Below, piece after piece: positions 41,385 to 49,835 of a DNA stretch of 64,000 bases. Below the pieces are notes generated by a model. The model did no database searches. It was not told the origin of the DNA and was given only the letters and a program-made list of their open reading frames with translations. Position numbers and translations under genes: made by a program. The DNA comes from Actinobacteria bacterium OK074 (lineage in GTDB: Bacteria > Actinomycetota > Actinomycetes > Streptomycetales > Streptomycetaceae): NCBI GenBank assembly GCA_001298575.1, contig LJCV01000133.1, forward strand, positions 27,540 to 91,539. Reading direction: 5' to 3'. Every line of letters begins with the position of its first letter. The stretch's first letter is position 1.

Positions 41385-43853
41385 CTACACCGGCCCCGTC
41401 ACCGCCCCCACCGTCTTCGGCAGCGAAACCCCCGACCCGTCGCGGCGCGGATCGACCTCCGGCAGTTCCGCGGGCGTCCCGTTCTTCTGCGCCGCACGCG
41501 CCGGGGTCGGGCCCGCCCAGGCGAACGACAGGCAGTCCTCGCCCTTCAGGAACCGCTGGCAGCGCACGCCCCCGGTGGCGCGGCCCTTGCGCGGATACTG
41601 GTCGAACGGGGTCAGCTTCGCCGTCGTCTGGACGGAGTCGTCGAGCGTGCCGCGCGATCCGGCCACCGTGAACACCATGGCGTCCGCGGCCGGATCGACC
41701 ACCGTGAACGAGATGACCTTCGCACCGTCCACCAGCTTGATACCGGCCATACCGCCCGCCGGACGGCCCTGCGGACGCACCTGGGACGCCTGGTAGCGCA
41801 GCAGTTGGGCGTCGTCGGTGATGAAGACCAGGTCCTCCTCGCCCGTGCGCAGCTCGACCGCGCCGACGATCCGGTCGCCCTCCTTGAGGGTGATGACCTC
41901 CAACTCGTCCTTGTTGGCCGGGTAGTCGGGCACCACCCGCTTGACGACGCCCTGTTCCGTACCGAGGGCGAGCCCCGGTGACGACTCGTCGAGCGTCGTC
42001 AGGCAGACCACCGTCTCGTCACCCTCCAGGGAGACGAACTCCGACACGGGGGCGCCGCCGGACAGGTTGGGCGCCGAGGCCGTCTCGGGCAGCTGGGGCA
42101 GGTCGACGACGTTCAGGCGCACCAGCCGTCCCGACGAGGTGACCGCGCCCACCTCGCCGCGGGCCGTGGCCGGTACCGCGGAGACGATCAGGTCGTGCTT
42201 GGCGCGCCGCCCGTCGGTGTCCTCGGAGTTCTCGGCGAACGGCTCCCCGTTCGCCGTACGGGCCAGCAGGCCCGTCGACGACAGCAGGATCCGGCACGGG
42301 TCGTCGGCCACCTGGAGCGGTACGACGGCGGTGGTGGCGACGCCGGAGGACTCCAGCAGGACGGTGCGCCGCTCGGTGCCGAACTTCTTGGCCACCGCGG
42401 CCAGTTCGGTGGAGACCAGCTTGCGCAGTTCGGTGTCCGACTCCAGGATCCGGGTCAGTTCCGCGATCTCGGCGTTGAGCCGGTCCTTCTCCGACTCCAG
42501 CTCGATGCGGTCGAACCGGGTCAGGCGGCGCAGCGGGGTGTCCAGGATGTACTGCGTCTGGATGTCCGACAGCGAGAAGCGCTCCATCAGGCGCTCCTTG
42601 GCCTGCGCGGAGTTGTCGCTGGAGCGGATCAGCCGGATGACCTCGTCGATGTCGACCAGGGCCGTCAGCAGGCCCTCGACCAGGTGCAGCCGGTCGCGCC
42701 GCTTGGCGCGGCGGAACTCGCTGCGCCGCCGTACGACGGTGAAGCGGTGGTCGAGGTAGACCTCCAGGAGCTCCTTGAGGCCCAGCGTGAGCGGCTGGCC
42801 GTCGACCAGGGCCACGTTGTTGATGCCGAAGGACTCCTCCATCGGCGTCAGCTTGTAGAGCTGCTCCAGGACCGCCTCCGGCACGAAGCCGTTCTTGATC
42901 TCGATGACCAGGCGCAGGCCGTGCGCGCGGTCGGTGAGGTCCTTGACGTCGGCGATGCCCTGGAGCTTCTTCGCGTTGACCAGGTCCTTGATCTTCGCGA
43001 TCACCTTCTCCGGGCCGACGCTGAACGGCAGTTCGGTGACGACGAGACCCTTGCGGCGCGCCGTCACGCTCTCCACGGCCACCGTGGCCCGGATCTTGAA
43101 CGTGCCGCGGCCCGTCTCGTACGCGTCCCGGATCCCGGTCAGGCCGACGATACGGCCGCCCGTGGGCAGGTCGGGGCCCGGGACGTGGCGCATCAGGGTG
43201 TCCAGGTCCGCGTTCGGGTAGCGGATCAGGTGGCGGGCGGCCGAGATGACCTCGCTCAGGTTGTGCGGCGGCATGTTGGTGGCCATGCCGACCGCGATGC
43301 CCGACGTGCCGTTGACCAGGAGGTTGGGGAACGCGGCGGGCAGAACGGCCGGTTCCTGCTCCTGGCCGTCGTAGTTGGGCGCGAAGTCGACGGTGTCCTC
43401 GTCGATCGACTCCGTCATCAGGCTCGCCGCCTCGGCGGGGCGGCACTCGGTGTACCGCATGGCGGCCGGCGGGTCGTCGTTGCCCAGCGAACCGAAGTTG
43501 CCGTGGCCGTCGACCAGGGGGACGCGCATCGAGAACGGCTGGGCCATGCGCACCAGGGCGTCGTAGATCGACGCGTCGCCGTGCGGGTGCAGCTTGCCCA
43601 TGACCTCGCCGACGACGCGCGCGCACTTCACATAGCCGCGGTCGGGGCGCAGGCCCATCTCGTTCATCTGATAGGCGATACGGCGGTGCACCGGCTTGAG
43701 GCCGTCACGGGCGTCGGGCAGGGCCCGGGAGTAGATGACCGAGTACGCATACTCCAGGTAGGAGCCCTGCATCTCGTCGACGACGTCGATGTCGAGGATC
43801 CTCTCCTCGAACGAGTCGTCTGGCGGCGGGGTCTTGGTGCTGCGGCGGGCCAT
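41385..43853 (-). CDS. parC: DNA topoisomerase IV subunit A (ParC-type gyrA paralogue)
   Basis: An 822-aa type II topoisomerase subunit. The winged-helix/tower region includes [18 protein letters not shown] and the catalytic tyrosine in [15 protein letters not shown] (about residue 125). [14 protein letters not shown] replaces the GDGDSAAAMRYTE sequence usual in GyrA. The C-terminal half is a beta-pinwheel with weak repeats ([35 protein letters not shown]). AAGGAG lies nine bases before the ATG at 43853; the frame is open to 43967. Its partner is ParE at 20403-22526. It is divergent from the M16 peptidase operon. Confidence 0.95.
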   Translation of the reverse strand: MARRSTKTPPPDDSFEERILDIDVVDEMQGSYLEYAYSVIYSRALPDARDGLKPVHRRIAYQMNEMGLRPDRGYVKCARVVGEVMGKLHPHGDASIYDALVRMAQPFSMRVPLVDGHGNFGSLGNDDPPAAMRYTECRPAEAASLMTESIDEDTVDFAPNYDGQEQEPAVLPAAFPNLLVNGTSGIAVGMATNMPPHNLSEVISAARHLIRYPNADLDTLMRHVPGPDLPTGGRIVGLTGIRDAYETGRGTFKIRATVAVESVTARRKGLVVTELPFSVGPEKVIAKIKDLVNAKKLQGIADVKDLTDRAHGLRLVIEIKNGFVPEAVLEQLYKLTPMEESFGINNVALVDGQPLTLGLKELLEVYLDHRFTVVRRRSEFRRAKRRDRLHLVEGLLTALVDIDEVIRLIRSSDNSAQAKERLMERFSLSDIQTQYILDTPLRRLTRFDRIELESEKDRLNAEIAELTRILESDTELRKLVSTELAAVAKKFGTERRTVLLESSGVATTAVVPLQVADDPCRILLSSTGLLARTANGEPFAENSEDTDGRRAKHDLIVSAVPATARGEVGAVTSSGRLVRLNVVDLPQLPETASAPNLSGGAPVSEFVSLEGDETVVCLTTLDESSPGLALGTEQGVVKRVVPDYPANKDELEVITLKEGDRIVGAVELRTGEEDLVFITDDAQLLRYQASQVRPQGRPAGGMAGIKLVDGAKVISFTVVDPAADAMVFTVAGSRGTLDDSVQTTAKLTPFDQYPRKGRATGGVRCQRFLKGEDCLSFAWAGPTPARAAQKNGTPAELPEVDPRRDGSGVSLPKTVGAVTGPV

Positions 43854-44025
43854 CGCTGCCGGCTCCTTCACAGTCTGCGCGTACTGGGCGTGAACGGGGT
43901 CTGACGCGGACCATTGTGGACCGCCGCACTGACAACGCGGACCGTGACCCGTCCGTTGAGCCGTCATCCACCCCTGCCGGGACCGGTCTTCACCCCGGTT
44001 CCGGCGGTCGAAAACCCCACCCCGA

Positions 44026-44160
44026 GGCGTTACGGATGCCCACTCCCGGCGCGACGGACGCCCGCTCCCCGGCGTAACGGACGCCCGCTCCCCGGCGTGA
44101 CAGGTGCCCGCCCCCGGCGCGGCGAGTGCCCGTTCCCGGCATGACGAGTGCCCCGTTCCC
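44026..44160 (+). repeat. Six degenerate 22-23-bp tandem repeats between parC and the M16 operon
   Basis: Units start GGCGYRACGGACGCCCGCTCC at 44026, 44048, 44071, 44094, 44116 and 44138; the second and third are nearly identical. The spacing of about two helical turns could present repeated protein sites. The array lies in the 440-bp divergent promoter region. Confidence 0.75.
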
Positions 44161-44294
44161 GGTGCCCGCGGGCATCTCGCTCATGGCGTACTCGGAGCGG
44201 GAACTTCGCCGCCCCTCCGCGCGCTTGCATACAGTGACAGGAGCGGCGGGCAACAGCGGTTTCCGCCACAGTTTCCGCGAGCGAAGGGACGTAC

Positions 44295-45653
44295 ATGCCC
44301 ATGGGTCACACGGCCACAGCCGAGGCAGGCTCCGGGGGCCTGACAGCGACCGAGCACCGACTGGACAACGGGCTGCGGGTGGTGCTCTCCGAGGACCACC
44401 TGACCCCGGTCGCGGCGGTGTGCCTCTGGTACGACGTCGGCTCGCGCCACGAGGTCAAGGGCCGTACGGGTCTGGCTCACCTCTTCGAGCACCTGATGTT
44501 CCAGGGCTCGGCCAACGTCAAGGGAACCGACCACTTCGCGCTCGTCCAGGGCGCCGGCGGTTCGCTGAACGGCACCACCAGCTGGGAGCGCACCAACTAC
44601 TTCGAGACCATGCCGACCCACCAGCTGGAGCTCGCGCTGTGGCTGGAGGCCGACCGCATGGGCAGCCTGCTGGTCGCGCTCGACCAGAAGAACCTGGACA
44701 ACCAGCGGGACGTCGTCAAGAACGAGCGCCGCCAGCGCTACGACAACGTCCCCTACGGCACGGCCTTCGAGAAGATCTTCGCCCTGGTCTACCCCGAGGG
44801 ACACCCCTACCACCACATGCCGATCGGCTCGATGGAGGACCTGGAGGCGGCCAGCCTGGAGGACGCGCGGGACTTCTTCCGCACCTACTACGCGCCCAAC
44901 AACGCCGTCCTGTCGGTCGTCGGGGACATCGACCCCGAAGAGACGCTCGCCTGGATCGAGAAGTACTTCGGTTCCATCCCCGCCTACCACGGCAAGCCCG
45001 AGCCGCGGGACGGCTCGCTGCCCGACACCATCGGCGGTCAGCTGCGCGAGGTCGTCGAGGAGAAGGTCCCCGCGCGCGCGTTGATGGCCGCCTACCGGCT
45101 CCCGGAGGACGGCACGCGCGCGTGCGACGCCGCCGACGTGGCGCTGACCATCGTCGGCGGCGGCGAGTCCTCCCGCCTCTACAACCGGCTGGTACGGCGC
45201 GACCGTACGGCCGTGACGGCCGGGTTCGGCCTGCTGCGGCTTGCCGGGGCGCCCTCCCTGGCCTGGCTGGACGTGAAGACCTCGGGCGACGTCGAGGTCC
45301 CCGTCATCGAGGCGGCCGTCGACGAGGAACTCGCCCGCTTCGCCGAAGAGGGCCCCACCGCCGAGGAGATGGAGCGCGCCCAGGCCCAGTTGGAGCGCGA
45401 GTGGCTGGACCGGCTCGGCACGGTCGCGGGCCGCGCCGACGAACTGTGCCGCTTCGCCGTCCAGTTCGGCGACCCGAAGCTCGCCTTCACCGCCGTCGGA
45501 CGGGTCCTCGACGTGACCGCCGAGGAGGTCCGGGAGGTGGCCGCGGCCCGGCTGCGGCCCGACAACCGCGCGGTGCTCGTCTACGAGCCCCTCGCCGCCG
45601 AGGCGGAGGACGCCGCCGAAAACACCGACGAGACCGAGGAGTCGGCGCAGTGA
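44295..45653 (+). CDS. M16-family zinc metallopeptidase, active subunit
   Basis: A 452-aa pitrilysin-class peptidase. The inverted zinc motif HLFEH lies at 62-66, and the third ligand is probably the Glu in VVKNERRQRYDN about 75 residues later. It lacks a signal peptide. The next gene starts 4 bp inside its end and encodes a related protein without the zinc site, so the two should form a heterodimer as in bacterial M16B pairs. AAGGGA precedes the ATG at 44295. Confidence 0.93.
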   Translation: MPMGHTATAEAGSGGLTATEHRLDNGLRVVLSEDHLTPVAAVCLWYDVGSRHEVKGRTGLAHLFEHLMFQGSANVKGTDHFALVQGAGGSLNGTTSWERTNYFETMPTHQLELALWLEADRMGSLLVALDQKNLDNQRDVVKNERRQRYDNVPYGTAFEKIFALVYPEGHPYHHMPIGSMEDLEAASLEDARDFFRTYYAPNNAVLSVVGDIDPEETLAWIEKYFGSIPAYHGKPEPRDGSLPDTIGGQLREVVEEKVPARALMAAYRLPEDGTRACDAADVALTIVGGGESSRLYNRLVRRDRTAVTAGFGLLRLAGAPSLAWLDVKTSGDVEVPVIEAAVDEELARFAEEGPTAEEMERAQAQLEREWLDRLGTVAGRADELCRFAVQFGDPKLAFTAVGRVLDVTAEEVREVAAARLRPDNRAVLVYEPLAAEAEDAAENTDETEESAQ

Positions 45654-47038
45654 CCGAACTCGCCACCATGGAGTTCCACCCGCAGCCCCAGGCGGGCGAG
45701 GCCAGGCCCTGGGCCTTCCCCGCGCCCGAGCGCACCACCCTGGACAACGGCCTGACCGTCCTGCGCTGCCACCGCCCCGGCCAGCAGGTCATCGCCGTCG
45801 AGGTGCTCCTGGACGCGCCCCTGGACGCCGAGGCGGACGGCCTGGACGGCGTCGCCACGATCATGACGCGTGCCTTCTCCGAGGGCACCGACAAGCACAC
45901 CGCCGAGGAGTTCGCCGCCGAACTGGAGCGCTGCGGCGCCACCTTCGACGGACACGCCGACCACCCCGGCGTGCGTCTCTCCCTCGAAGTGCCCGCCTCC
46001 CGCCTCACCAAGGGGCTGGGGCTGCTCGCCGACGCGCTCAGGGCGCCCGCGTTCGACGACAGCGAGGTCGAGCGCCTGGTGCGCAACCGCCTCGACGAGA
46101 TCCCGCACGAGACGGCCAGCCCGGCCCGCCGCGCCGCCAAGGAGCTGTACCGGCAGCTGTTCCCGGCCGCGCTGCGCATCTCCCGCCCGCGCCAGGGCAG
46201 CGAGGAGACGGTCCAGAACATCGACTCCACCGCCGTACGCGCCTTCTACGAGGGCTACGTACGGCCCGCCACGGCCACCGTGGTCGTGGTCGGCGACTTC
46301 ACCGGGATCGACCTGGACGCGCTGCTCGCCGACACGCTCGGCGCCTGGACGGGTGCCCCCGCGCGCGTGCGCCCCGCGGCGCAGGTGACCGCCGACGACA
46401 CCGGGCGCGTGATCATCGTCGACCGTCCCGGTGCCGTCCAGACGCAGCTGCTCATCGGCCGGATCGGCCCCGACCGGCACGACTTCGTGTGGCCCGCGCA
46501 GGTGCTCGGCACGTACTGCCTCGGCGGCACCCTCACCTCCCGCCTGGACCTGGTCCTGCGCGAGGAGAAGGGCTACACCTACGGTGTGCGCTCCTTCGCG
46601 CAGGTGCTGCGCTCCGCGGCCGACGGCACGGGCGTGGCGATGCTCGCCATCAGCGGCTCCGTCGACACCCCGAACACCGGTCCGGCGCTCGACGACCTGT
46701 GGAGGGTGCTGCGCACCCTCGCCGCCGAGGGCCTCACGGACACCGAGCGGGACGTGGCCGTGCAGAACCTGGTCGGGGTCGCGCCGCTGAAGTTCGAGAC
46801 CGCGGCCTCCGTCGCGGACACCCTCGCCAGCCAGGTCGAACAGCACCTGCCGGACGACTTCCAGGCGACCCTGTACCGCAGGCTCGCCGAGACGGGCACG
46901 GTGGAGGCCACGGCGGCCGTCGTGAACGCCTTCCCGGTGGACCGCCTGGTGACCGTCCTGGTGGGCGACGCCGCCCAGATCGCCGAGCCCGTCAGGGCGC
47001 TCGGCATCGGCGAGGTGAGCGTCGTCCCCGCCGAGTGA
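45650..47038 (+). CDS. M16-family peptidase, non-catalytic partner subunit
   Basis: A 462-aa M16 homologue. The zinc-motif position reads IMTRAFSEGT, so it is catalytically dead. The substrate-binding R/Y region EEKGYTYGVRSF is retained, as expected for the second subunit of an M16B heterodimer. The GTG overlaps the upstream stop by 4 bp. A 10-bp-stem hairpin follows at 47059. Confidence 0.92.
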   Translation: MTELATMEFHPQPQAGEARPWAFPAPERTTLDNGLTVLRCHRPGQQVIAVEVLLDAPLDAEADGLDGVATIMTRAFSEGTDKHTAEEFAAELERCGATFDGHADHPGVRLSLEVPASRLTKGLGLLADALRAPAFDDSEVERLVRNRLDEIPHETASPARRAAKELYRQLFPAALRISRPRQGSEETVQNIDSTAVRAFYEGYVRPATATVVVVGDFTGIDLDALLADTLGAWTGAPARVRPAAQVTADDTGRVIIVDRPGAVQTQLLIGRIGPDRHDFVWPAQVLGTYCLGGTLTSRLDLVLREEKGYTYGVRSFAQVLRSAADGTGVAMLAISGSVDTPNTGPALDDLWRVLRTLAAEGLTDTERDVAVQNLVGVAPLKFETAASVADTLASQVEQHLPDDFQATLYRRLAETGTVEATAAVVNAFPVDRLVTVLVGDAAQIAEPVRALGIGEVSVVPAE

Positions 47039-47058
47039 GACGCGCGGGAGAGGCGTGC

Positions 47059-47092
47059 GGGGCCCTGGTGACGGAAGCGTTGCCAGGGCCCC
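47059..47092 (+). terminator. Hairpin terminator after the M16 operon
   Basis: GGGGCCCTGG (47059-47068) pairs perfectly with CCAGGGCCCC (47083-47092); the loop is 14 bases. Confidence 0.75.
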
Positions 47093-47095
47093 CGC

Positions 47096-47149
47096 TTGTC
47101 AATGGTTGTCCATGACTTGTCCATATTGACGATGTATTGATGTCTTGAT
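47096..47149 (+). promoter_or_regulatory. Phased TTGTC/TTGAY array with two DnaA-box-like sites
   Basis: TTG triplets followed by TC, AC or AT start at 47096, 47106, 47117, 47126, 47137 and 47145, that is 8-11 bp apart. Two read TTGTCCATG and TTGTCCATA, close to the Streptomyces DnaA box TTGTCCACA. The array lies upstream of the M23 gene leader. Its function is unknown. Confidence 0.5.
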
Positions 47150-47202
47150 GACGGAGAAGGCGTGTCTGGCCTGTGGCGTGCGCTACAAAACCGCTGATCC
47201 GT

Positions 47203-47232
47203 TTGGCGGTTGATCGGGAGCCCCCATAGCGT
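47203..47232 (+). promoter_or_regulatory. Possible promoter of the riboswitch/M23 transcript
   Basis: TTGGCG at 47203-47208 and TAGCGT at 47227-47232 have an 18-bp spacer and would start the RNA about 30-40 bases before the riboswitch. An AACCGC...GCGGTT inverted repeat overlaps the -35. Confidence 0.4.
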
Positions 47233-47275
47233 CTTCGAGGTTGTCCGTAAGGCAGTGCGCCGCAGCCGCGGCACC

Positions 47276-47430
47276 GGACAGCCATCGCCGAGTCCCCGTA
47301 CGGCGCGAGCCAGGGGAGCCGGGGACCCACGCAGTCCCTGGGGTGAATCGGACGCCCCCGCACAGGGCGCCCGTAGGAGACCTTCCTGCTCCGAACCCGT
47401 CAGCTAACCCGGTAGGCGAGAGGGAAGGAA
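47276..47430 (+). ncRNA. ydaO/yuaA-type c-di-AMP riboswitch
   Basis: The conserved ydaO elements are present in order: GGGGACCCACGCAGTCC, GGGGTGAATCGGACG, GCCCGTAGGAGACCTTCC, then CTCCGAACCCGTCAGCTAAC and CCGGTAGGCGAGAGGGAAGG. CCTTCC near 47382 can pair with GGAAGG at 47423-47428. It ends 16 bases before the ATG of an M23 cell-wall hydrolase gene, a known Streptomyces target class. High c-di-AMP should lower expression. Confidence 0.93.
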
Positions 47431-47445
47431 AGGACCAGCCACTTC

Positions 47446-48210
47446 ATGGCGTTCACCTGCGCCACCGGGAAGCACCGCGCCCCGGGCCGCTCCAGGCGGC
47501 GTACGACCACGAACGCCATGGGCGTCGCGGCACTGACCACCACCGGCGTCATCGGCACCCTGGCCGCCCCCGCGCTCGCCGCGGACGCCTCCGCCACGCA
47601 GACGGGCCTGCTCCAGGTCACCGCCACCGACGAGTCGGTCGCCGAACAGGCCGCGCAGATCGACGCCCAGGCCGTCGCCCAGGAGAAGGCCGCCGCGCGG
47701 AAGGCGGCCGAGGAGGACGCGCGCAAGAAGGCCGCCGAGCAGGCCAAGAAGGACCGCGAGGCCAAGGAGCGCGCCGCGCGCGAGGCCGAGCGCAAGCGCC
47801 TCAACACCTTCGTCCCGCCGATCACGGGCTCGTACATATCGACGGGCTACCAGGCCAGCAGCGGCCTGTGGTCCTCCGGCGCGCACACCGGCGTCGACTT
47901 CCACGCCGCCTCCGGGACGGCCGTGCACGCGGTCGGCGCGGGCACCGTCGTCGAGACCGGCTGGGCCGGGGCGTACGGCTATCAAGTCGTGATCAAGATG
48001 AACGACGGTACGTACACCCAGTACGGGCACCTGTCGTCGATCGGTGCCTCCGTCGGGCAGACGGTCGCCCCGGGGCAGCAGATCGGCCTCTCGGGCGCCA
48101 CCGGCAACACCACGGGACCGCATCTGCACTTCGAGGCACGGACGACGGCGGAGTACGGCTCCGACATCGACCCGGTCGCCTACCTCCGTGCCCACGGTGT
48201 GAGTATCTGA
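47446..48210 (+). CDS. Secreted M23 peptidase (cell-wall hydrolase)
   Basis: A 254-aa exported peptidoglycan endopeptidase. The signal peptide ends near residue 45 (APALA). A Lys/Ala/Glu-rich coiled coil spans about 75-125. The LytM/M23 domain carries zinc ligands in GVDFHAASG (with the preceding His), YGHLSS and GPHLHFEA. All are intact. AAAGGA lies 11 bases before the ATG, partly inside the riboswitch expression platform. A role in growth, spore germination or wall remodelling under c-di-AMP control is inferred. Confidence 0.92.
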   Translation: MAFTCATGKHRAPGRSRRRTTTNAMGVAALTTTGVIGTLAAPALAADASATQTGLLQVTATDESVAEQAAQIDAQAVAQEKAAARKAAEEDARKKAAEQAKKDREAKERAAREAERKRLNTFVPPITGSYISTGYQASSGLWSSGAHTGVDFHAASGTAVHAVGAGTVVETGWAGAYGYQVVIKMNDGTYTQYGHLSSIGASVGQTVAPGQQIGLSGATGNTTGPHLHFEARTTAEYGSDIDPVAYLRAHGVSI

Positions 48211-48314
48211 CGATCGCACGGCAGTGGATCGTGCAAGGTGTGAATGTCCGGCAAAAGACTCCGGCGCACGCTTCCCGAGTACGCACGAGACGCATACCGC
48301 ATGCATACGGTGTG

Positions 48315-48347
48315 CGACGGCCCCGACCCGCCCGGTCGGGGCCGTCG
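48315..48347 (+). terminator. Hairpin terminator of the M23 gene
   Basis: CGACGGCCCCGACC (48315-48328) and its perfect complement at 48334-48347 form a 14-bp stem with a 5-base loop, followed by TCGTTT. Confidence 0.8.
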
Positions 48348-48483
48348 TCGTTTCGCGGGCCCGTTGTCCAAAAAATATCCCCGGATTCCGGCCCGCCGTC
48401 GGAAATTCCGTCTGTTTGCAATAGAGTCGGCTGAACACACGTCAATCGGCGACGTTTCGCGGGGATTAAGGCGGAGGTCGGAC

Positions 48484-49203
48484 ATGCGTATTCCGGCGCA
48501 CTCGGTATGCACGGCGATCCGTGATGACATCGTCGCGGGTGTCTACGAGCGCGGCAGCCGGCTCACCGAGGAACTCCTCGCGCGCCGCTACGGGGTCTCG
48601 CGCGTCCCCGTCCGCGAGGCCCTGCGCACGCTGGAGGCCGAGGGGTTCGTCGTCACCCGGCGGCACGCGGGCGCGTGCGTGGCCGAGCCCACCGAGCAGG
48701 AGGCCGCCGACCTGCTGGAGATGCGCATGCTCCTGGAGCCGCTGGGCGCCGCGCGCGCCGCGCAACGGCGCACGGAGGCGCATCTGAAGGTGCTGCGCGG
48801 GCTCGTGAGGCTGGGTCAGGAGCGCGCCCGGCGCGGCAACAGCGAGGATCTGCGGTCGCTGGGCGGCTGGTTCCACGAGACGCTCGCCCAGGCATCCGGA
48901 TCCACCGCCCTGACCTCGACCCTCGCCCAGCTGCGGCACAAGATCGCCTGGATGTACGCGGTCGACGCCCCGGCCAACCCCGTCGAGTCCTGGGCCGAGC
49001 ACGGCGCCATCGTGGACGCCGTGGCCCGCGGCGACGGCGAACGGGCGCGGGCGATCACGGCCCTGCACACCGAACGCGCGGCCACCGCCCACCGGCTCCG
49101 CTTTCCGGCCACGGGGGCGGGAACGGTACCCGGACCGGGAGATCGTGCCGACCGCGTGAGGACTTTGCAACATCCCGTAAACATGCCGAGTCTGCGGCAT
49201 TAA
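48484..49203 (+). CDS. GntR-family (FadR subfamily) transcriptional regulator
   Basis: A 239-aa protein. The winged helix is at about 8-72 (VYERGSRLTEELLARRYGVSRVPVREALRTLEAEGFVVTRRHAGACV). The FCD helical effector domain follows, including GWFHETLAQASGSTAL and HGAIVDAVARGD. GGAGG precedes the ATG at 48484 with six-base spacing. Upstream, TAGAGT near 48425 is a likely -10. Targets are unknown; the neighbouring ptsH gene suggests a carbon-metabolism role. Confidence 0.9.
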   Translation: MRIPAHSVCTAIRDDIVAGVYERGSRLTEELLARRYGVSRVPVREALRTLEAEGFVVTRRHAGACVAEPTEQEAADLLEMRMLLEPLGAARAAQRRTEAHLKVLRGLVRLGQERARRGNSEDLRSLGGWFHETLAQASGSTALTSTLAQLRHKIAWMYAVDAPANPVESWAEHGAIVDAVARGDGERARAITALHTERAATAHRLRFPATGAGTVPGPGDRADRVRTLQHPVNMPSLRH

Positions 49204-49273
49204 CAAGGGCGCCGTATACAAAGAGGGAGCATTTCGCAGGGGATTATTTATGCTGCCCTCGGAGAGAAAAGCG

Positions 49274-49307
49274 AAGGGTCCGTCCCGGTAATTCCGGGCG
49301 GACCCTT
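49274..49307. terminator. Bidirectional hairpin terminator
   Basis: AAGGGTCCG-T-CCCGG pairs with CCGGGCGGACCCTT, 14 bp with one bulge and a TAATT loop. It lies between the GntR gene and convergent ptsH. Confidence 0.8.
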
Positions 49308-49379
49308 GGTAGTGCTTTGAGACGATGAGTGCGGGGCATCAAGACGTCATCAAGTGATGACCGCCGCGGCCATCAATTC

Positions 49380-49661
49380 TCAGACGGTTTCCGGAAGCTC
49401 TTCCAGCCCCTCCGACACCAGCTTCGCCAGCCGGTCGAGCGCCGCGTCCGCGCCCTCGGCGTCCGAGGCGAGCACGACCTCCTGGCCGCCCTGCGCCCCC
49501 AGACCGAGGACGGCCAGCATGGAGCCGGCGTTGACGGGGTTGCCGCCGGCCTTGGCGATCGTCACGGGCACGCCGGACGCCGTGGCCGCCCGGACGAAGA
49601 TGGACGCGGGACGGGCGTGAAGGCCCTCGGCCCAGCCGATGTTGACGCGGCGCTCAGCCAT
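49380..49661 (-). CDS. ptsH: Phosphocarrier protein HPr of the PTS
   Basis: A 93-aa protein that carries phosphate from enzyme I to sugar-specific IIA proteins. The phospho-His lies in GLHARPAS (about His15), and NAGSMLAVLGLGA holds the position of regulatory Ser46/47. The length and sequence match S. coelicolor HPr as I recall it. AAGGG precedes the ATG at 49661. Its promoter region contains a regular array of TTG boxes and two TGGA/TCCA palindromes and is shared with the divergent acetyltransferase gene. Confidence 0.96.
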   Translation of the reverse strand: MAERRVNIGWAEGLHARPASIFVRAATASGVPVTIAKAGGNPVNAGSMLAVLGLGAQGGQEVVLASDAEGADAALDRLAKLVSEGLEELPETV

Positions 49662-49680
49662 GTTGATGCTGCCCTTCAGG

Positions 49681-49745
49681 TTGCTCAATGTTGTCAAGAG
49701 TTGACCCGGACCATCCAGAGTTGACGTGGACTGTCCAGGGTTGAT
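49681..49745. promoter_or_regulatory. 10/20-bp phased TTG box array in the ptsH/pat divergent promoter
   Basis: TTGCT 49681, TTGTC 49691, TTGAC 49701, TTGAC 49721 and TTGAT 49741 are exactly 10 or 20 bp apart. The units 49701-49720 and 49721-49740 are 20-bp direct repeats, each with a TGGAC/GTCCA-like centre (TGGACTGTCCA at 49727-49737). This placement on one DNA face suggests cooperative binding. DasR is a candidate because it is known to act on PTS genes, but the match to its consensus is weak. Confidence 0.6.
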
Positions 49746-49835
49746 CTGAATCTTCCCAGCGGGTGCCCCGGGAGTGCCGGTTTCACCACAGCCTGCCTCG
49801 CGCCGTTGTCGGACGCGAGCCGTACGCTGGGGCGC

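Noticed and set aside
49701..49740. Canonical DasR sites upstream of ptsH
   Set aside because: The TGGAC/GTCCA centres are one base shorter than the consensus and the flanks do not match. It is kept only as a possible regulator.
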